This document shows, one piece after another, positions 1 through 8,586 of a stretch of 51,609 nt of DNA. Source of the DNA: Acetobacter oeni (GTDB lineage Bacteria; Pseudomonadota; Alphaproteobacteria; Acetobacterales; Acetobacteraceae); NCBI RefSeq assembly GCF_011516825.1, contig NZ_WOTA01000025.1:1-51609 (forward strand), written 5' to 3'. Below the pieces are notes generated by a model. That model was not told where the DNA came from, ran no database searches, and saw only the letters and a program-made list of their open reading frames with translations. The position numbers and the translations under genes are program-made. Each line of letters begins with the position of its first letter. Position 1 is the first letter of the stretch.

Positions 1-1
1 A

Positions 2-100
2 CCTGAAGCGTTACCTGCTGCTCCGCCTCAGGAAGTCGCCTCAACCTCAGAACGCGCAGACTGCTCGTCCAGATCACTCACAAGACCAACAATAACGTGA
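2..100 (+). CDS. Possible C-terminal end of a gene entering from the left edge
   Basis: One frame is open from the window edge to a TGA at 98-100 and encodes about 32 residues rich in Pro, Ala, Ser and Thr. No start codon is visible and no family can be named. It may be the low-complexity tail of a protein that begins outside the window, or chance. The 60 bases that follow are AT-rich and hold nothing recognisable. Confidence 0.2.
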   Translation, partial: PEALPAAPPQEVASTSERADCSSRSLTRPTIT

Positions 101-160
101 TACTCTGAGTGTATTTAATTAAACGAAGCTGCTCCAGATAGATACAATTAAATAATACCC

Positions 161-856
161 TTAATTGACATGACGTTTTACACGAGAAATCAAATGTCGA
201 CGGTGAGGCACAAATTCCCTGGACAGATAATGATCCTCTACCCCGCCCGCAGTTACCGGGGCTTCTGCATACTGATCAGAAATTTCAGACGAATTTTCCG
301 AAGCTTCAGCAACCATCACATTGGAACGACTATCTGGCCGCGAATAAATAAATCCATATGTTGGGTAAATAGACCCAAATGTGCCGGATTGCCGGTTTAG
401 TTCGACACGAACCGCCGACCAATCATTTCCCGGCGATACATCGACTACACGGATATTGCGACTAATGCCACTCTGCCCCCAGTGAGACTGATCAATAGTA
501 ATAACCCGATCATTCACCGTACCTGTGACAACAGCCACATGCCCAAGAGGCATTTTACGAATCGGCCGAAAGTTTAAAACACTCCCGGGTTCAGGCACCT
601 GACCTCTCGCATAGCGGCCAGAAGCATTATACCACCAGTCCCGCGCATTCCCCGACAAAGCAACTTCTGATTCAGACTTCGCAAACGCTACACACTGAAT
701 CACATGATCATAAGCTGATGCATAATGCCTATAATGACCTGCATTACGGGAAACACGATGAGCGTACCCGTGAGAAGGAAGGAGGAAACTGGCAAGAGAA
801 ACAGTTGTAAGGACAGTCGCACTTAAACGCCTAAATCCGAACTGACCCAGCCACAT
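161..856 (-). CDS. Secreted CHAP-domain amidase/endopeptidase
   Basis: Product of about 231 residues with an N-terminal signal-like hydrophobic stretch (SATVLTTVSLASFLLP) ending near an Ala/His-rich cleavage region. A CHAP domain follows: the expected catalytic Cys is in IQCVAFAK (about residue 55) and the His is in LGHVAVV (about residue 106), followed by the beta-strand ITIDQSHW. CHAP enzymes cleave amide or peptide bonds in peptidoglycan, so a periplasmic or extracellular cell-wall hydrolase is likely. The C-terminal 60 residues are Ser/Glu-rich and look disordered. The frame can start at a GTG at 871, but the ATG at 856 is preferred because the intervening GGGGCGGG can act as its ribosome binding site. 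Nothing nearby ties it to an operon. Confidence 0.7.
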   Translation of the reverse strand: MWLGQFGFRRLSATVLTTVSLASFLLPSHGYAHRVSRNAGHYRHYASAYDHVIQCVAFAKSESEVALSGNARDWWYNASGRYARGQVPEPGSVLNFRPIRKMPLGHVAVVTGTVNDRVITIDQSHWGQSGISRNIRVVDVSPGNDWSAVRVELNRQSGTFGSIYPTYGFIYSRPDSRSNVMVAEASENSSEISDQYAEAPVTAGGVEDHYLSREFVPHRRHLISRVKRHVN

Positions 857-871
857 AATTTCCCGCCCCAC

Positions 872-1140
872 ATCAATTTAAATTACCAAATGTGGGTAGC
901 AAGCACAAAGCCAGCCTGACAAGCCGAGAACGACAGGAGTTCGCATCACTCAACCAGTTATTCGGCAAGGTTCGTTTTATATCGAATTTTTAGGAATAAA
1001 TTCCCAAAACATGCTCCTTTAAGCACATCAAAATATCTCTCTTAAGATTTTGAAATTCTTCAAATATTAATTATATTTGATCTCAAACAAACTTAAAAAA
1101 TCGCATTATTGAGTTTAAATTTAATGTTTATGATAATAAA
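872..1140. other. AT-rich gap between two minus-strand genes
   Basis: About 270 bases without a supportable gene. Composition becomes strongly AT-rich from about 960, continuous with the epimerase gene that follows, which suggests the gap arrived with that gene. No clear terminator hairpin was seen. Confidence 0.5.
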
Positions 1141-2112
1141 TTATAAATAATCACTCCTGATAAACCAAGTTGAAAATTTTTCAATACCATCATCAAACGA
1201 CGTTTTAGGCTCCCACCCCACAATTTCTTTAATTGCATCAACAGATGCCCATGTCGTTTCAACATCTGCCGCAGGGCGAGATACCACAGAAATAAAGGCC
1301 GGTTTTTTAAGAAATTTTTCTAAGAGATTTACCAAATACAATACTGATTCCGGAGAGTTATTACCAACATTCAAAATTCTGGCGCAATCAACGGGAGGAG
1401 AAAAAGAAACAACTTTCAAGACAGCATCCACCACATCATCTATGTAAGTGAAATCACGAGACAGGTGTTTTCCATTATATAATGTCAAAGTCTCACCGCG
1501 CATAATAGCCTGCGCGAACTTAAAATAGGCCATGTCTGGCCGTCCCCATGGGCCATACACAGTGAAAAATCTCAGACCCGTCTGCGGCAAACCATATAAA
1601 TGCTGGTAGCAATCAGATATCAGTTCAGCCGCACGCTTTGACGCAGCATAAACCGAACCAGGATGATCGACTCTATCACTCTCGCGAAAAGGCAATGCTG
1701 TATTTCGTCCGTATACAGAAGACGAAGAAGCATAAATAAAGTGCTTTATATTTGCCAACTTCCTGGAAAATTCAAGTATCGCGATATGACCTTTTATATT
1801 AGTGTCAACGAAATCCATCGGAACACTCATTGAGTGCCGAACACCAGCCTGAGCAGCAAAATGAATTACAAAATTAATATCATTCAATTGCTTCTTATCA
1901 AAGAAACTACTCAGGTCAACTGATGTTAAATCAATTTCATTAAAAGAAAATAATTTATTTGATAAAAGAATAGAAAGACGTTCTTTTTTTAATTCAGTAT
2001 TATAATAATTATTTAGATTATCGATTCCAATAACACACTCACCTTGCTCCAGCAGCGCCTGACAGACTCTCGCTCCAATAAAACCCGCAGCGCCTGTTAC
2101 TAAAATACTCAC
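1141..2112 (-). CDS. NAD-dependent sugar-nucleotide epimerase, UDP-glucuronate 4-epimerase type
   Basis: 323-residue extended short-chain dehydrogenase. The Rossmann motif TGAAGFIG is at residues 6-13, the catalytic Ser region in YASSSSVYG near 128-135, and the YAASK catalytic Tyr/Lys at 155-159. Motifs GLRFFTVYGPWGRPDMA and SRDFTYIDDVV are typical of UDP-glucuronate/UDP-glucose 4-epimerases that feed capsule or LPS synthesis. It should interconvert UDP-glucuronate and UDP-galacturonate or a related pair, in the cytoplasm. The gene is much more AT-rich than most of the window and uses many AT-ending codons, so it was probably acquired laterally. No glycosyltransferase lies beside it, so its polysaccharide pathway must be encoded elsewhere. 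Confidence 0.85.
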   Translation of the reverse strand: MSILVTGAAGFIGARVCQALLEQGECVIGIDNLNNYYNTELKKERLSILLSNKLFSFNEIDLTSVDLSSFFDKKQLNDINFVIHFAAQAGVRHSMSVPMDFVDTNIKGHIAILEFSRKLANIKHFIYASSSSVYGRNTALPFRESDRVDHPGSVYAASKRAAELISDCYQHLYGLPQTGLRFFTVYGPWGRPDMAYFKFAQAIMRGETLTLYNGKHLSRDFTYIDDVVDAVLKVVSFSPPVDCARILNVGNNSPESVLYLVNLLEKFLKKPAFISVVSRPAADVETTWASVDAIKEIVGWEPKTSFDDGIEKFSTWFIRSDYL

Positions 2113-2239
2113 TCCGACTCCCCGTCATTGCCACCATTATGGGATACCAAGCGGGGCAATTTTCTACATATTTCCCAAAACAAATGTGACTACATTACGC
2201 GCATCACACGAGATACACATTCGCGATTTCCGAGAATAA

Positions 2240-2803
2240 TCACAATTTTTTCTTATCAAATATGGGCGCATTTACGACATCTCCGACAGAGATGCCAAGC
2301 TTCGCGGTTATACCTCCCTGTAATTCAAGTGTTGCGACAACAGGAGCATGACTACTCAGACGCGCGAGACTTTCCGGAACTGTATTTTCTATAACGGACT
2401 GAATGCGGTGATCTTCTCCAATGAAAACGATATCCAGGGAACAGAGCGTATTTTCCATCCACATATCGCTCTGCTGCGCAGCAGGCCACACAAACAGCAT
2501 ACCACCATCGGGTGGAATGTCTGGCCGGAACATCTCCCCCACTTCCTGCTCACGTGGAGTCTTAGCAATCTCGACGGAAAACCGGTGTATGCCGTTCCGG
2601 GAGTGGATGCTCAATGCCTCGCGCGCCAGTTGCGATTGTGCTTTCGCAGGCGGCGATGCGTAGTCAGCCGCCACTGCTGTGTGTCCACAATATGTGGTGC
2701 ATAAAACCAATATCGGGCACAAAATCAGAATTGCCCGGTAATAAGAGAACGCATGCACGACGGCTGATTTCCTTGCGATCACGAGACAGAACGGCATTAT
2801 CAT
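2240..2803 (-). CDS. DUF192 family exported protein
   Basis: 187 residues. A hydrophobic N-terminus (YYRAILILCPILVLCTTY) suggests a signal peptide or membrane anchor. The rest matches DUF192: FSVEIAKTPREQEVGEMFR, then GGMLFVWP, MWMENTLCSLDIVFIGED and the closing LELQGGITAKLGISVGDVV. The family is widespread in proteobacteria and its biochemical function is unknown. The ATG at 2803 has no strong ribosome binding site; a second in-frame ATG lies two codons on. It stands alone, with 46 bases before the next minus-strand gene. Confidence 0.75.
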   Translation of the reverse strand: MIMPFCLVIARKSAVVHAFSYYRAILILCPILVLCTTYCGHTAVAADYASPPAKAQSQLAREALSIHSRNGIHRFSVEIAKTPREQEVGEMFRPDIPPDGGMLFVWPAAQQSDMWMENTLCSLDIVFIGEDHRIQSVIENTVPESLARLSSHAPVVATLELQGGITAKLGISVGDVVNAPIFDKKKL

Positions 2804-2849
2804 TAATTGTTAAGTGCTCGTTGCGTCATGATTTTTAAAGTTTGAGCAA

Positions 2850-3518
2850 TCACTGAAGAAAGGGGTTATGTTTGCGCTCTTCACCGATTGTGGTCGGCGC
2901 TCCGTGGCCGGGCAACACCATAACGTCGTCTCCCATAGGAATGATTTTCCTGCGGATAGAATCGATCAGCTGCTTTCCGTCTCCGTAAGGGAAATCGGTT
3001 CTTCCGACGGCGCCTCTGAAAAGGGTATCGCCTGCAAAGAGCACTTTGTCGTGGTCATCAAAAAACACGACGTGTCCGGGAGTATGACCGGGAATATGCC
3101 TTACCTGATAGGTACGATTGAGGACAGTCAAAGTTTCACCGTCGCTCGTATACTGTTCCGGCTGAACGCTGCCCAGATCAGTCATCCCGAAATGAGCAGC
3201 CTGAGCTTCCACTGAATGCAGGAGAAATTCATCTTCTCTGGACGGGCCGATCAGTCTGACTGAACCTTTTCCCTGGCGGGCTTCGAGGGCCGCGTACAGA
3301 TGCGCGGCACCCCCCACGTGATCAAGATGGCCATGTGTCAGCAGAATTGCATCGATGACCAGACCGACCGCTTCTACCCGGGCCAGCAATTTATCTGTGT
3401 CACCGCCGGGATCGACAATGAACGCGTGTCTGGTTTCCGGCGACCAGACGAGCGAACAGTTCTGATGGAAAGGAGTGACAGGCACCCTTTCTATCTCGAA
3501 GCGGCCAGCGCTACTCAT
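2850..3518 (-). CDS. MBL-fold metallo-hydrolase, glyoxalase II-like
   Basis: 222-residue metallo-beta-lactamase-fold hydrolase. The metal-binding THGHLDH motif is at residues 61-67, with HIPGHTPGHVVFF, FAGDTLFRGAVGRTD and LPGHG supplying the later ligands. This pattern fits small glyoxalase-II-like enzymes such as YcbL, which hydrolyse thioesters like S-lactoylglutathione with two bound metal ions. The short length (glyoxalase II itself is about 255 residues with a C-terminal helical domain) favours the YcbL type. Cytoplasmic; substrate not determinable here. It is followed on the same strand, 54 bases upstream in gene order, by the host-attachment-type gene. Confidence 0.8.
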   Translation of the reverse strand: MSSAGRFEIERVPVTPFHQNCSLVWSPETRHAFIVDPGGDTDKLLARVEAVGLVIDAILLTHGHLDHVGGAAHLYAALEARQGKGSVRLIGPSREDEFLLHSVEAQAAHFGMTDLGSVQPEQYTSDGETLTVLNRTYQVRHIPGHTPGHVVFFDDHDKVLFAGDTLFRGAVGRTDFPYGDGKQLIDSIRRKIIPMGDDVMVLPGHGAPTTIGEERKHNPFLQ

Positions 3519-3572
3519 TTTATAAGGTCACTCTTTGCATGCAAAAGAAAACAGGCCTGTGATCTTTACCGA

Positions 3573-3983
3573 TCAGGCCGTTTTCCAGCCCGTTTCAGGG
3601 ATATCAAAGTGAGACGGGAGTTCCTTTGCCGGGATATTGGTCAGATCCTTTACCAGTGTCTTGATCAGCTTCTGCTGAGCAGGTTTGGAAAGATGCTGCC
3701 GAAGATCATGAAGAAACTCACCGGGCGCTGCGAGCACGAAACCATCCAGATCTGAGCTTCTGTCTGTAATCTCGTTCATACGGTCGGCAACGACACGTGC
3801 GAACGCATCTTTTTTCTGTTCATCACGGGATGAGCCTGACGGGGTCATACCGGGCGTGCCTTCATGCTTCTCAGAATCGAAGGACGCTATTTCCTCGAAC
3901 TTTCCATCCTTATGCTTGAAAAACTTTGCTTTCCCGCCATCGGCGACGACGTAGGCTGTTTCGCCATCAAAGCTGTTTGGCAT
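3573..3983 (-). CDS. Host-attachment family protein
   Basis: 136 residues beginning MPNSFDGETAYVVADGGKAKFF. The DGGKAKFF start, the middle stretch with a DEQKKDAFA segment, FVLAAPGEFLHDLRQHL, and the ending LTNIPAKELPSHF are characteristic of the bacterial host attachment protein family, first linked to plant attachment in Agrobacterium; the fold resembles release-factor/archaeal eRF1 domains and the true role is unclear. The ATG at 3983 is chosen over the ATG at 4007 because AAGAAAGGAC lies just in front of it. Confidence 0.75.
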   Translation of the reverse strand: MPNSFDGETAYVVADGGKAKFFKHKDGKFEEIASFDSEKHEGTPGMTPSGSSRDEQKKDAFARVVADRMNEITDRSSDLDGFVLAAPGEFLHDLRQHLSKPAQQKLIKTLVKDLTNIPAKELPSHFDIPETGWKTA

Positions 3984-4135
3984 AGGTATGTCCTTTCTTC
4001 GGTACATGCCCCGATAAACTCATCCGGGCACGAGTCTTCTTAGCCGGAAGAAATGAGCCTTATGGCCCTCTTCGGCAACCCCCCAATGCGAGAAGGGCGC
4101 TGGTTCACTCTGTCCGATCTGATACAGTCAGCGTC

Positions 4136-5284
4136 ATGCCAGAGAAATCGACCGCCAGGCTGCTTGCAGAGTCCTTTCACTATGCCCGGCAATGGATTGC
4201 TAAAGGTCAGGGTGTAGCTATCGCCACGGTCGTAGGCACATCTGGCAGTTCTCCGCGGCCGCCCGGCAGTACAATGGTCATCGGATCGGACGGGCGGGTT
4301 GAAGGATCGGTGAGTGGCGGGTGCGTTGAGGCTGATGTCATTCATGCCGGACGGGATATTATTGATGGCGCTCCCCCTGCCCTGCTGAACTATGGCGGAG
4401 CGGAGGCGAACAGGTGGGGTGTTCAGCTGGCCTGCGGGGGCAGTCTGGCCATCTTTGTGGAAGCAGTTCACAGTTTGTCCTCTCCTGCCGGGACCTTTAG
4501 TGCCGATCTTCTGGACCGGGTTGTTCGGGGAATGGATGAGCGGAGGGCGCTGGCTCTTCTGAGAACTCTGGATGGTGCCGGTCATGCGGTTGTTGCCGAC
4601 GGACTGATGGTGCCGGAATCCGATCGTGTACCGCCGGAGATTGTGAGCGGAGCGGGTGGTCCTGAGAGTGACAGGTGCTTCAGGCTGGAGGACGGAACCG
4701 GGCAGATCTGGTTCTGGCAGGGAATATGCCCTCCTGTCCGGCTTATTGTTATTGGCGCGGTGCATATTGCCCAGACGCTGACAGCGATGGGCGCGGCCAT
4801 GGGGTTTGAGACGATTGTCATCGATCCGCGGGGAGGACTGGCAACGCCGGAGCGTTTTCGTGACGCGGAGCTTATGGTCGAGTGGCCGGACGAAGCGCTG
4901 GCTGAACTGCAAATCGACACGCGGACGGCGATTGTGACGCTGACGCACGATGCCAAACTGGATGATCCGGCTCTTGGTGTCGCGGTTCGGAGTCCTGCGT
5001 TTTATATCGGCGCTCTGGGGTCTCGCCGGACACATGCAGCACGGCTCAGACGGTTGCAGGGTGAGGGCGTGGAGGAACAGCTCCTTAAAAAAATCCGGGG
5101 GCCGGTGGGGCTGCCGGTCGGCGCGGTTGGCGCACAGGAAATAGCTGTCTCCATTCTGGCTGATATTATTGCGGTCCGGCGCGGGGCTCCGCTGGCGGTT
5201 CGGGAGGACTGGTGGTCTCCGGCGAGAACGTCCGCGTTGACGGATGAATCGTGCGTGGCCGGGTCTGAAGGAGAATTTTCATAA
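4136..5284 (+). CDS. XdhC/CoxI family molybdoenzyme maturation protein
   Basis: 382 residues. The N-terminal XdhC/CoxI domain has GVAIATVVGTSGSSPRPPGS and SVSGGCVEADV (about residues 25-70). The C-terminal Rossmann-type XdhC domain has VIGAVHIAQTLTAMGAAMGF (about 205-225), TLTHDAKLDDPAL and YIGALGSRRTHAARL. Such proteins bind molybdenum cofactor and help sulfurate and insert it into xanthine-dehydrogenase-family enzymes, in acetic acid bacteria typically membrane aldehyde or isoquinoline dehydrogenases. No such enzyme is in the window. The gene ends 26 bases before a MocA-type cytidylyltransferase, so the two are probably one operon. Confidence 0.88.
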   Translation: MPEKSTARLLAESFHYARQWIAKGQGVAIATVVGTSGSSPRPPGSTMVIGSDGRVEGSVSGGCVEADVIHAGRDIIDGAPPALLNYGGAEANRWGVQLACGGSLAIFVEAVHSLSSPAGTFSADLLDRVVRGMDERRALALLRTLDGAGHAVVADGLMVPESDRVPPEIVSGAGGPESDRCFRLEDGTGQIWFWQGICPPVRLIVIGAVHIAQTLTAMGAAMGFETIVIDPRGGLATPERFRDAELMVEWPDEALAELQIDTRTAIVTLTHDAKLDDPALGVAVRSPAFYIGALGSRRTHAARLRRLQGEGVEEQLLKKIRGPVGLPVGAVGAQEIAVSILADIIAVRRGAPLAVREDWWSPARTSALTDESCVAGSEGEFS

Positions 5285-5310
5285 CCGGGGGCGACTCAGG
5301 GCGCGGGATT

Positions 5311-5916
5311 GTGGCTGTCATTCTCGCGGCGGGGCGGTCTTTGCGGACCGGCGACCGGCATAAGCTGCTTGCGCGGGACGCGGCGGGGCGGAGCATGATT
5401 GGCCGGACGATCATGCAGGTTGCTTCGAGCGATGTGGAACGGATCTGCATTGTGGTTCCGGATGCGAAGGGGCTGGTTGCGCTGGCTGCCTCGCGTGCGA
5501 TCGCGGGCCGGGCGGACGGGGTGCGGTTTGCGATCCGGGAGGCGGCCGATGCGGGTGACGGGATTTCGGCGTCGCTCCGGGCCGGGATAGCTTATGCCCG
5601 CGACATGGGCGCCGGGGGGGCGGTGATCTGTCTGGGCGATATGCCGCTTGTCGCCGGGCCGGTGATTGACGCTCTGATCGGGTGCCACAAGGCGACGGGG
5701 GCTGATGTTGTGGTGCCGGAATGCGATGGCCGATCCGGCAATCCGGTGTTGTGGGATGCGCGGTGGTTCGAGGCTCTTATGGCTCTGAATGGCGATGAGG
5801 GAGCGCGAAAACTGCTTCGGTCGCCTGATATAAGGAGAGCTTCAGTCAGGGCGGATGCGTCGATTTTTGTCGATTTCGACACGCCGGAGGCTCTGGATGT
5901 GTTTTCCGGACTTTGA
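5311..5916 (+). CDS. mocA: MobA-like NTP transferase (molybdenum cofactor cytidylyltransferase type)
   Basis: 201 residues. The nucleotide-binding signature VAVILAAGRS is at the extreme N-terminus, followed by HKLL, the metal-binding CLGDMPLV (about residue 109) and GRSGNPVLW. MocA transfers CMP from CTP to molybdopterin to make MCD, the cofactor form used by xanthine-dehydrogenase-family enzymes. Location directly after xdhC supports that role. The GTG at 5311 is the only ordinary start in frame, but it leaves just two residues before the strand that carries the signature. A strong AAGGAG at the end of xdhC sits 8 bases before an in-frame ATA at 5281, so a non-standard earlier start is possible. 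Confidence 0.82.
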   Translation: MAVILAAGRSLRTGDRHKLLARDAAGRSMIGRTIMQVASSDVERICIVVPDAKGLVALAASRAIAGRADGVRFAIREAADAGDGISASLRAGIAYARDMGAGGAVICLGDMPLVAGPVIDALIGCHKATGADVVVPECDGRSGNPVLWDARWFEALMALNGDEGARKLLRSPDIRRASVRADASIFVDFDTPEALDVFSGL

Positions 5917-6011
5917 ATCCGGCGCCGGGGGCTCTACTTCTCTTTGCCGCGCGCCAGACATTCCGGCAGTTACGGTATGAACGGGCCTGCATACAGGATC
6001 AGGAGAATTCC

Positions 6012-6362
6012 ATGAGTAAAATTCTACGGACGGAACCGAACGCCATTCTGTCGAAGGCTGTTGAGTATCACGGTTTTGTCTTCACCCAGGGCGTGGTGGC
6101 GAAAGATCTGTCGCTGGATGCCGAAGGGCAGACGAAGGACATTCTGATTCAGATCGACGCGATCCTTGAAGAGCATGGCACGGATAACACGCGCATTCTT
6201 CAGGCTCAGATCTGGGTGAAGGACATTGCGGATCGTGAAGCGCTGAACCGCGTGTGGAGCAAGTGGCTGCCGGAAGGCATGGCGCCGGCCCGCGCGTGTG
6301 TGCAGGCGACGCTGGCTGATCCGCGGGTTCTGGTTGAGATCATGCTGATCACGACGAAGTAA
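6012..6362 (+). CDS. RidA (YjgF/YER057c/UK114) family protein
   Basis: 116 residues starting MSKILRTEPNAILSKAV. An AGGAG lies six bases before the ATG, so this start is preferred to an upstream in-frame codon at 5913. Family marks are VEYHGFVFTQGVV, the ARACVQATL segment with the conserved Arg, and VEIMLITTK at the C-terminus. Canonical RidA, which hydrolyses reactive imine/enamine intermediates, ends VEIEAIA; here the second Glu is Met, so it probably belongs to another Rid subfamily and its deaminase activity is doubtful. It lies 95 bases after mocA on the same strand and could be co-transcribed. Confidence 0.83.
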   Translation: MSKILRTEPNAILSKAVEYHGFVFTQGVVAKDLSLDAEGQTKDILIQIDAILEEHGTDNTRILQAQIWVKDIADREALNRVWSKWLPEGMAPARACVQATLADPRVLVEIMLITTK

Positions 6363-6838
6363 GGTCGGCTTATCTGTTGTTGCGGGGCTCTGCCCTGTCG
6401 CGCCCGTCGGAGGGTGCGGAGCCCTGGGCGTCGGTTTATCCGGGACCGGGAAGCCGCGCTTTCTGCCGGGCGCGGGCAGAGCCTGCGATTTTGCCCGGTC
6501 ATTCGGGTGGAATCCGGCGTTCTGTTTTCCAGACGGGTCGGGGTGAAACGGGAGGGGTATCACGGATTGTTTCCGGGGCCTTTGTTCGGGTGGTGGTTGC
6601 GGGCTGTGTACTGATGCGGTCTGGCTCATGGCTGCGGGGTTTATCGGGTCGGGCCGTTCTGGCTGCGATCGCTGAGTAAAACCGTCCCTGCCTTGGCGGG
6701 GTTGGGAATTTTTCTGTTTTTTGTTGTGGGAACGGACTGAGCGGGGGTCGGATTCCAGAGAGTTACGGACTTTTTTATTTTGATTCCGGATTGATTTTCG
6801 GGGGTCGAGTGTGGTCCCCTGCCCTGCCGTGTGTCTCT
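6363..6838. other. Non-coding gap after ridA
   Basis: About 480 bases with no gene I can support. GGGGCTCTGCCC at 6383-6394 resembles the first palindrome of the dispersed repeat found at four other loci and may be a decayed copy. A terminator-like hairpin is listed separately. Confidence 0.45.
6686..6722 (+). terminator. Candidate Rho-independent terminator
   Basis: CCCTGCC at 6686-6692 can pair with GGCGGGG at 6695-6701 (one G-U pair), followed by T-rich sequence at 6710-6722. It lies about 320 bases after ridA, in the right orientation for the xdhC-mocA-ridA direction. Confidence 0.45.
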
Positions 6839-7168
6839 TTAGTGGGCTGAAGTCTTTGAAAAGAGATTCATGATGAGACAGCCAGCGATGATGAGGGTCA
6901 TGCCGGCGATGCCCGGGGTGTCCAGCTTCTGGCCCTGGAAGAGCCAGGCGATAAGGGAGATCAGGACGATGCCGACGCCGGACCAGATGGCGTAAGCGAT
7001 GCCGGTCGGGATGGTTTTGAGGGCCTGGGAGAGGAAGTAAAACGAGACGACGTAGCAGAGGATGCTGATGGCGGACGGGACGAGCTTTGTGTAACCGTCC
7101 GAGGCTTTCATGCAGGATGTGGCGATGACTTCGGACAGGATGGCGACTGCGAGGAAGAGTCTGTTCAC
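6839..7168 (-). CDS. SMR family small multidrug efflux protein, EmrE type
   Basis: 109 residues with four hydrophobic helices. The essential membrane Glu is in AILSEVIATSCMK (residue 13), and IPTGIAYAIWSGVGIVLIS in helix 3 is the classic EmrE/QacE signature. SMR proteins act as antiparallel dimers in the inner membrane and exchange protons for quaternary ammonium or other cationic drugs. EmrE-type rather than SugE/Gdx-type is favoured by the helix-3 signature. The gene is alone on its strand; 60 bases separate it from the lipoprotein gene upstream, so co-transcription is possible. Confidence 0.9.
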   Translation of the reverse strand: MNRLFLAVAILSEVIATSCMKASDGYTKLVPSAISILCYVVSFYFLSQALKTIPTGIAYAIWSGVGIVLISLIAWLFQGQKLDTPGIAGMTLIIAGCLIMNLFSKTSAH

Positions 7169-7228
7169 GGCAGGGTCTTTATTGAAAAATCGATGTTAAT
7201 GCGAGTGGGTTTTGTGGTCGGAGCGGCT

Positions 7229-8023
7229 TTATGGTGCTGAGCTGGCCGGGATTGCGGGGACTGGCTGGACGACTGGCGCGGGGGCGGTGAATTTGAGCGC
7301 GGTCGCTTCTCCGCTGCTGGTGTCGATGCCTTCCAGTTCGCCTTTCTGAACTTTCTTCATGATATGGGCGACTTTATCGGCTGTCCAGGCGGCTCTGCTA
7401 CCCTGTGTGACGCTGGCGAGGGCCATGCCGATCATGACGGCGGCGGACGGGACCATGGTGTAGCCGCTGAGCTGGGACAGGTTCAGGACGATGGCGCCTT
7501 TTACCGCGTTGTTCTGGTACAATACGATTTCGGTCTGGGTGTGAGCGTTGCCGCTGAGCGCGACATCGTTGCTGTCGGCCTGATTGACGGCGCCTGTCAT
7601 GACGACCGTTTCCGGCGCGGTCTGCGTGTTCGGGTTGAACAGTTCGACGGAATGGAAAAGCCCCTGTGATTTCAGGCGGGAAACGAGGGTAGCCTGAAGA
7701 TTGCCGGCGACTTCGGTGGTTTTCGAGTTGCCTGCGTAGGCCGTGAAGGGAGCGATGCGGAGGTCGGTTGTTTGCGGCGTGAAAGGTGGTGTGATGATGT
7801 AGACATATCGTGGTTCGAGGAATGTGCCGCCTGTTCTGGCGGGGCTGGTTTCGGCGCGGTGGAGTTGGGTGTTTCTCTGGTTGGTGACGGTTTCCAGGCG
7901 CTCGAAGGTGGGTTCGGGGATGTTGCCGGTACGGAGGACGGCGTAGGAGAGCGGGGGTGTGCCGGAGCAGGCGATGAGGGAGAGGGCCAGTCCGGCGAGG
8001 GTTATGGAGCGGGTCAGGTTCAT
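7229..8023 (-). CDS. Predicted lipoprotein of unknown function
   Basis: 264 residues. The N-terminus MNLTRSITLAGLALSLIAC is a lipoprotein signal with lipobox LIAC, so Cys19 should be lipidated. The mature part has no domain I recognise. The segment GNLQATLVSRLKSQGLFHSVEL resembles the subunit-like strands of ABC-type transport auxiliary lipoproteins, and the C-terminus is Pro/Ala-rich (PAPVVQPVPAIPA). That resemblance is weak and no transporter genes lie beside it. Outer-membrane or periplasmic location is expected. Confidence 0.65.
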   Translation of the reverse strand: MNLTRSITLAGLALSLIACSGTPPLSYAVLRTGNIPEPTFERLETVTNQRNTQLHRAETSPARTGGTFLEPRYVYIITPPFTPQTTDLRIAPFTAYAGNSKTTEVAGNLQATLVSRLKSQGLFHSVELFNPNTQTAPETVVMTGAVNQADSNDVALSGNAHTQTEIVLYQNNAVKGAIVLNLSQLSGYTMVPSAAVMIGMALASVTQGSRAAWTADKVAHIMKKVQKGELEGIDTSSGEATALKFTAPAPVVQPVPAIPASSAP

Positions 8024-8346
8024 TGTGATTTGATTTCGTGTTGTATTTGTATGGTGTGTTTCTTGAGTTTATTGGGGTCCGGGGCAAGTTGTTTTTGTGG
8101 CTTCTGCTATGACTGTGTGTTCTGGCAAAAGATTTTTCTTTAGTGAAACCGTATTGTTCGCTGGTGTCAGCCGATTTTTAACCATGAAAGTAAGAGGAAT
8201 TATTTCGTTTGTAATTATGTCCTCTTTGGGGGAAAGCTGAATGTCCGGTTTGAAGCGCCCAGACATCTTTTCTGCCGTGTTACACTTGTAACTGCCTTCA
8301 CTCGGTGATCTACATGCCGAAAGTTTTGTTCTAGGACAGATAGAAA
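8024..8346. other. Divergent intergenic region
   Basis: Region between the minus-strand lipoprotein gene and a plus-strand small gene. It holds a short inverted repeat GTTAC-ACTT-GTAAC at 8279-8292, about 55 bases before the ATG at 8347, which could be an operator. An 18-codon frame from the ATG at 8184 reads like a truncated signal peptide but has no continuation. No other feature was seen. Confidence 0.35.
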
Positions 8347-8586
8347 ATGAAGGTTTTCGCGAAAGTCTCACGCGGGCGGCAGAAGGGCGAAATTGTTACG
8401 CCGCATCGACACGAAGACGGGACTTATGTTGTGTCTCCTACCCGTTTTGAAAAAGACTACGTCTATGTCCCCACGTTGGAAGCTTTTGTATCCGAAATTC
8501 GTAAAGGTCTGAAAGGTCGCATGTCTTCGCATATCGTAAAAGGGCCGCGTCTGTTCAGCCCATCATCGATACACATTGAATGCTAA
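8347..8586 (+). CDS. Small hypothetical protein
   Basis: 79 residues, basic, with no signal peptide or membrane segment. Reads KVSRGRQKGEIVTPHR, then YVVSPTRFEKDYVYVPTLEAFVSEIRKGL, which looks like an alpha/beta small domain with a C-terminal helix; the last 20 residues look disordered. I do not recognise the family. No clear ribosome binding site precedes the ATG. It marks the left edge of the accessory island that contains the retron. Confidence 0.5.
   Translation: MKVFAKVSRGRQKGEIVTPHRHEDGTYVVSPTRFEKDYVYVPTLEAFVSEIRKGLKGRMSSHIVKGPRLFSPSSIHIEC

Noticed and set aside
4040..5035. Minus-strand open frame of 331 codons
   Set aside because: Lies wholly inside xdhC on the opposite strand; Arg/Pro-rich antisense composition of a high-GC gene and no family motif.
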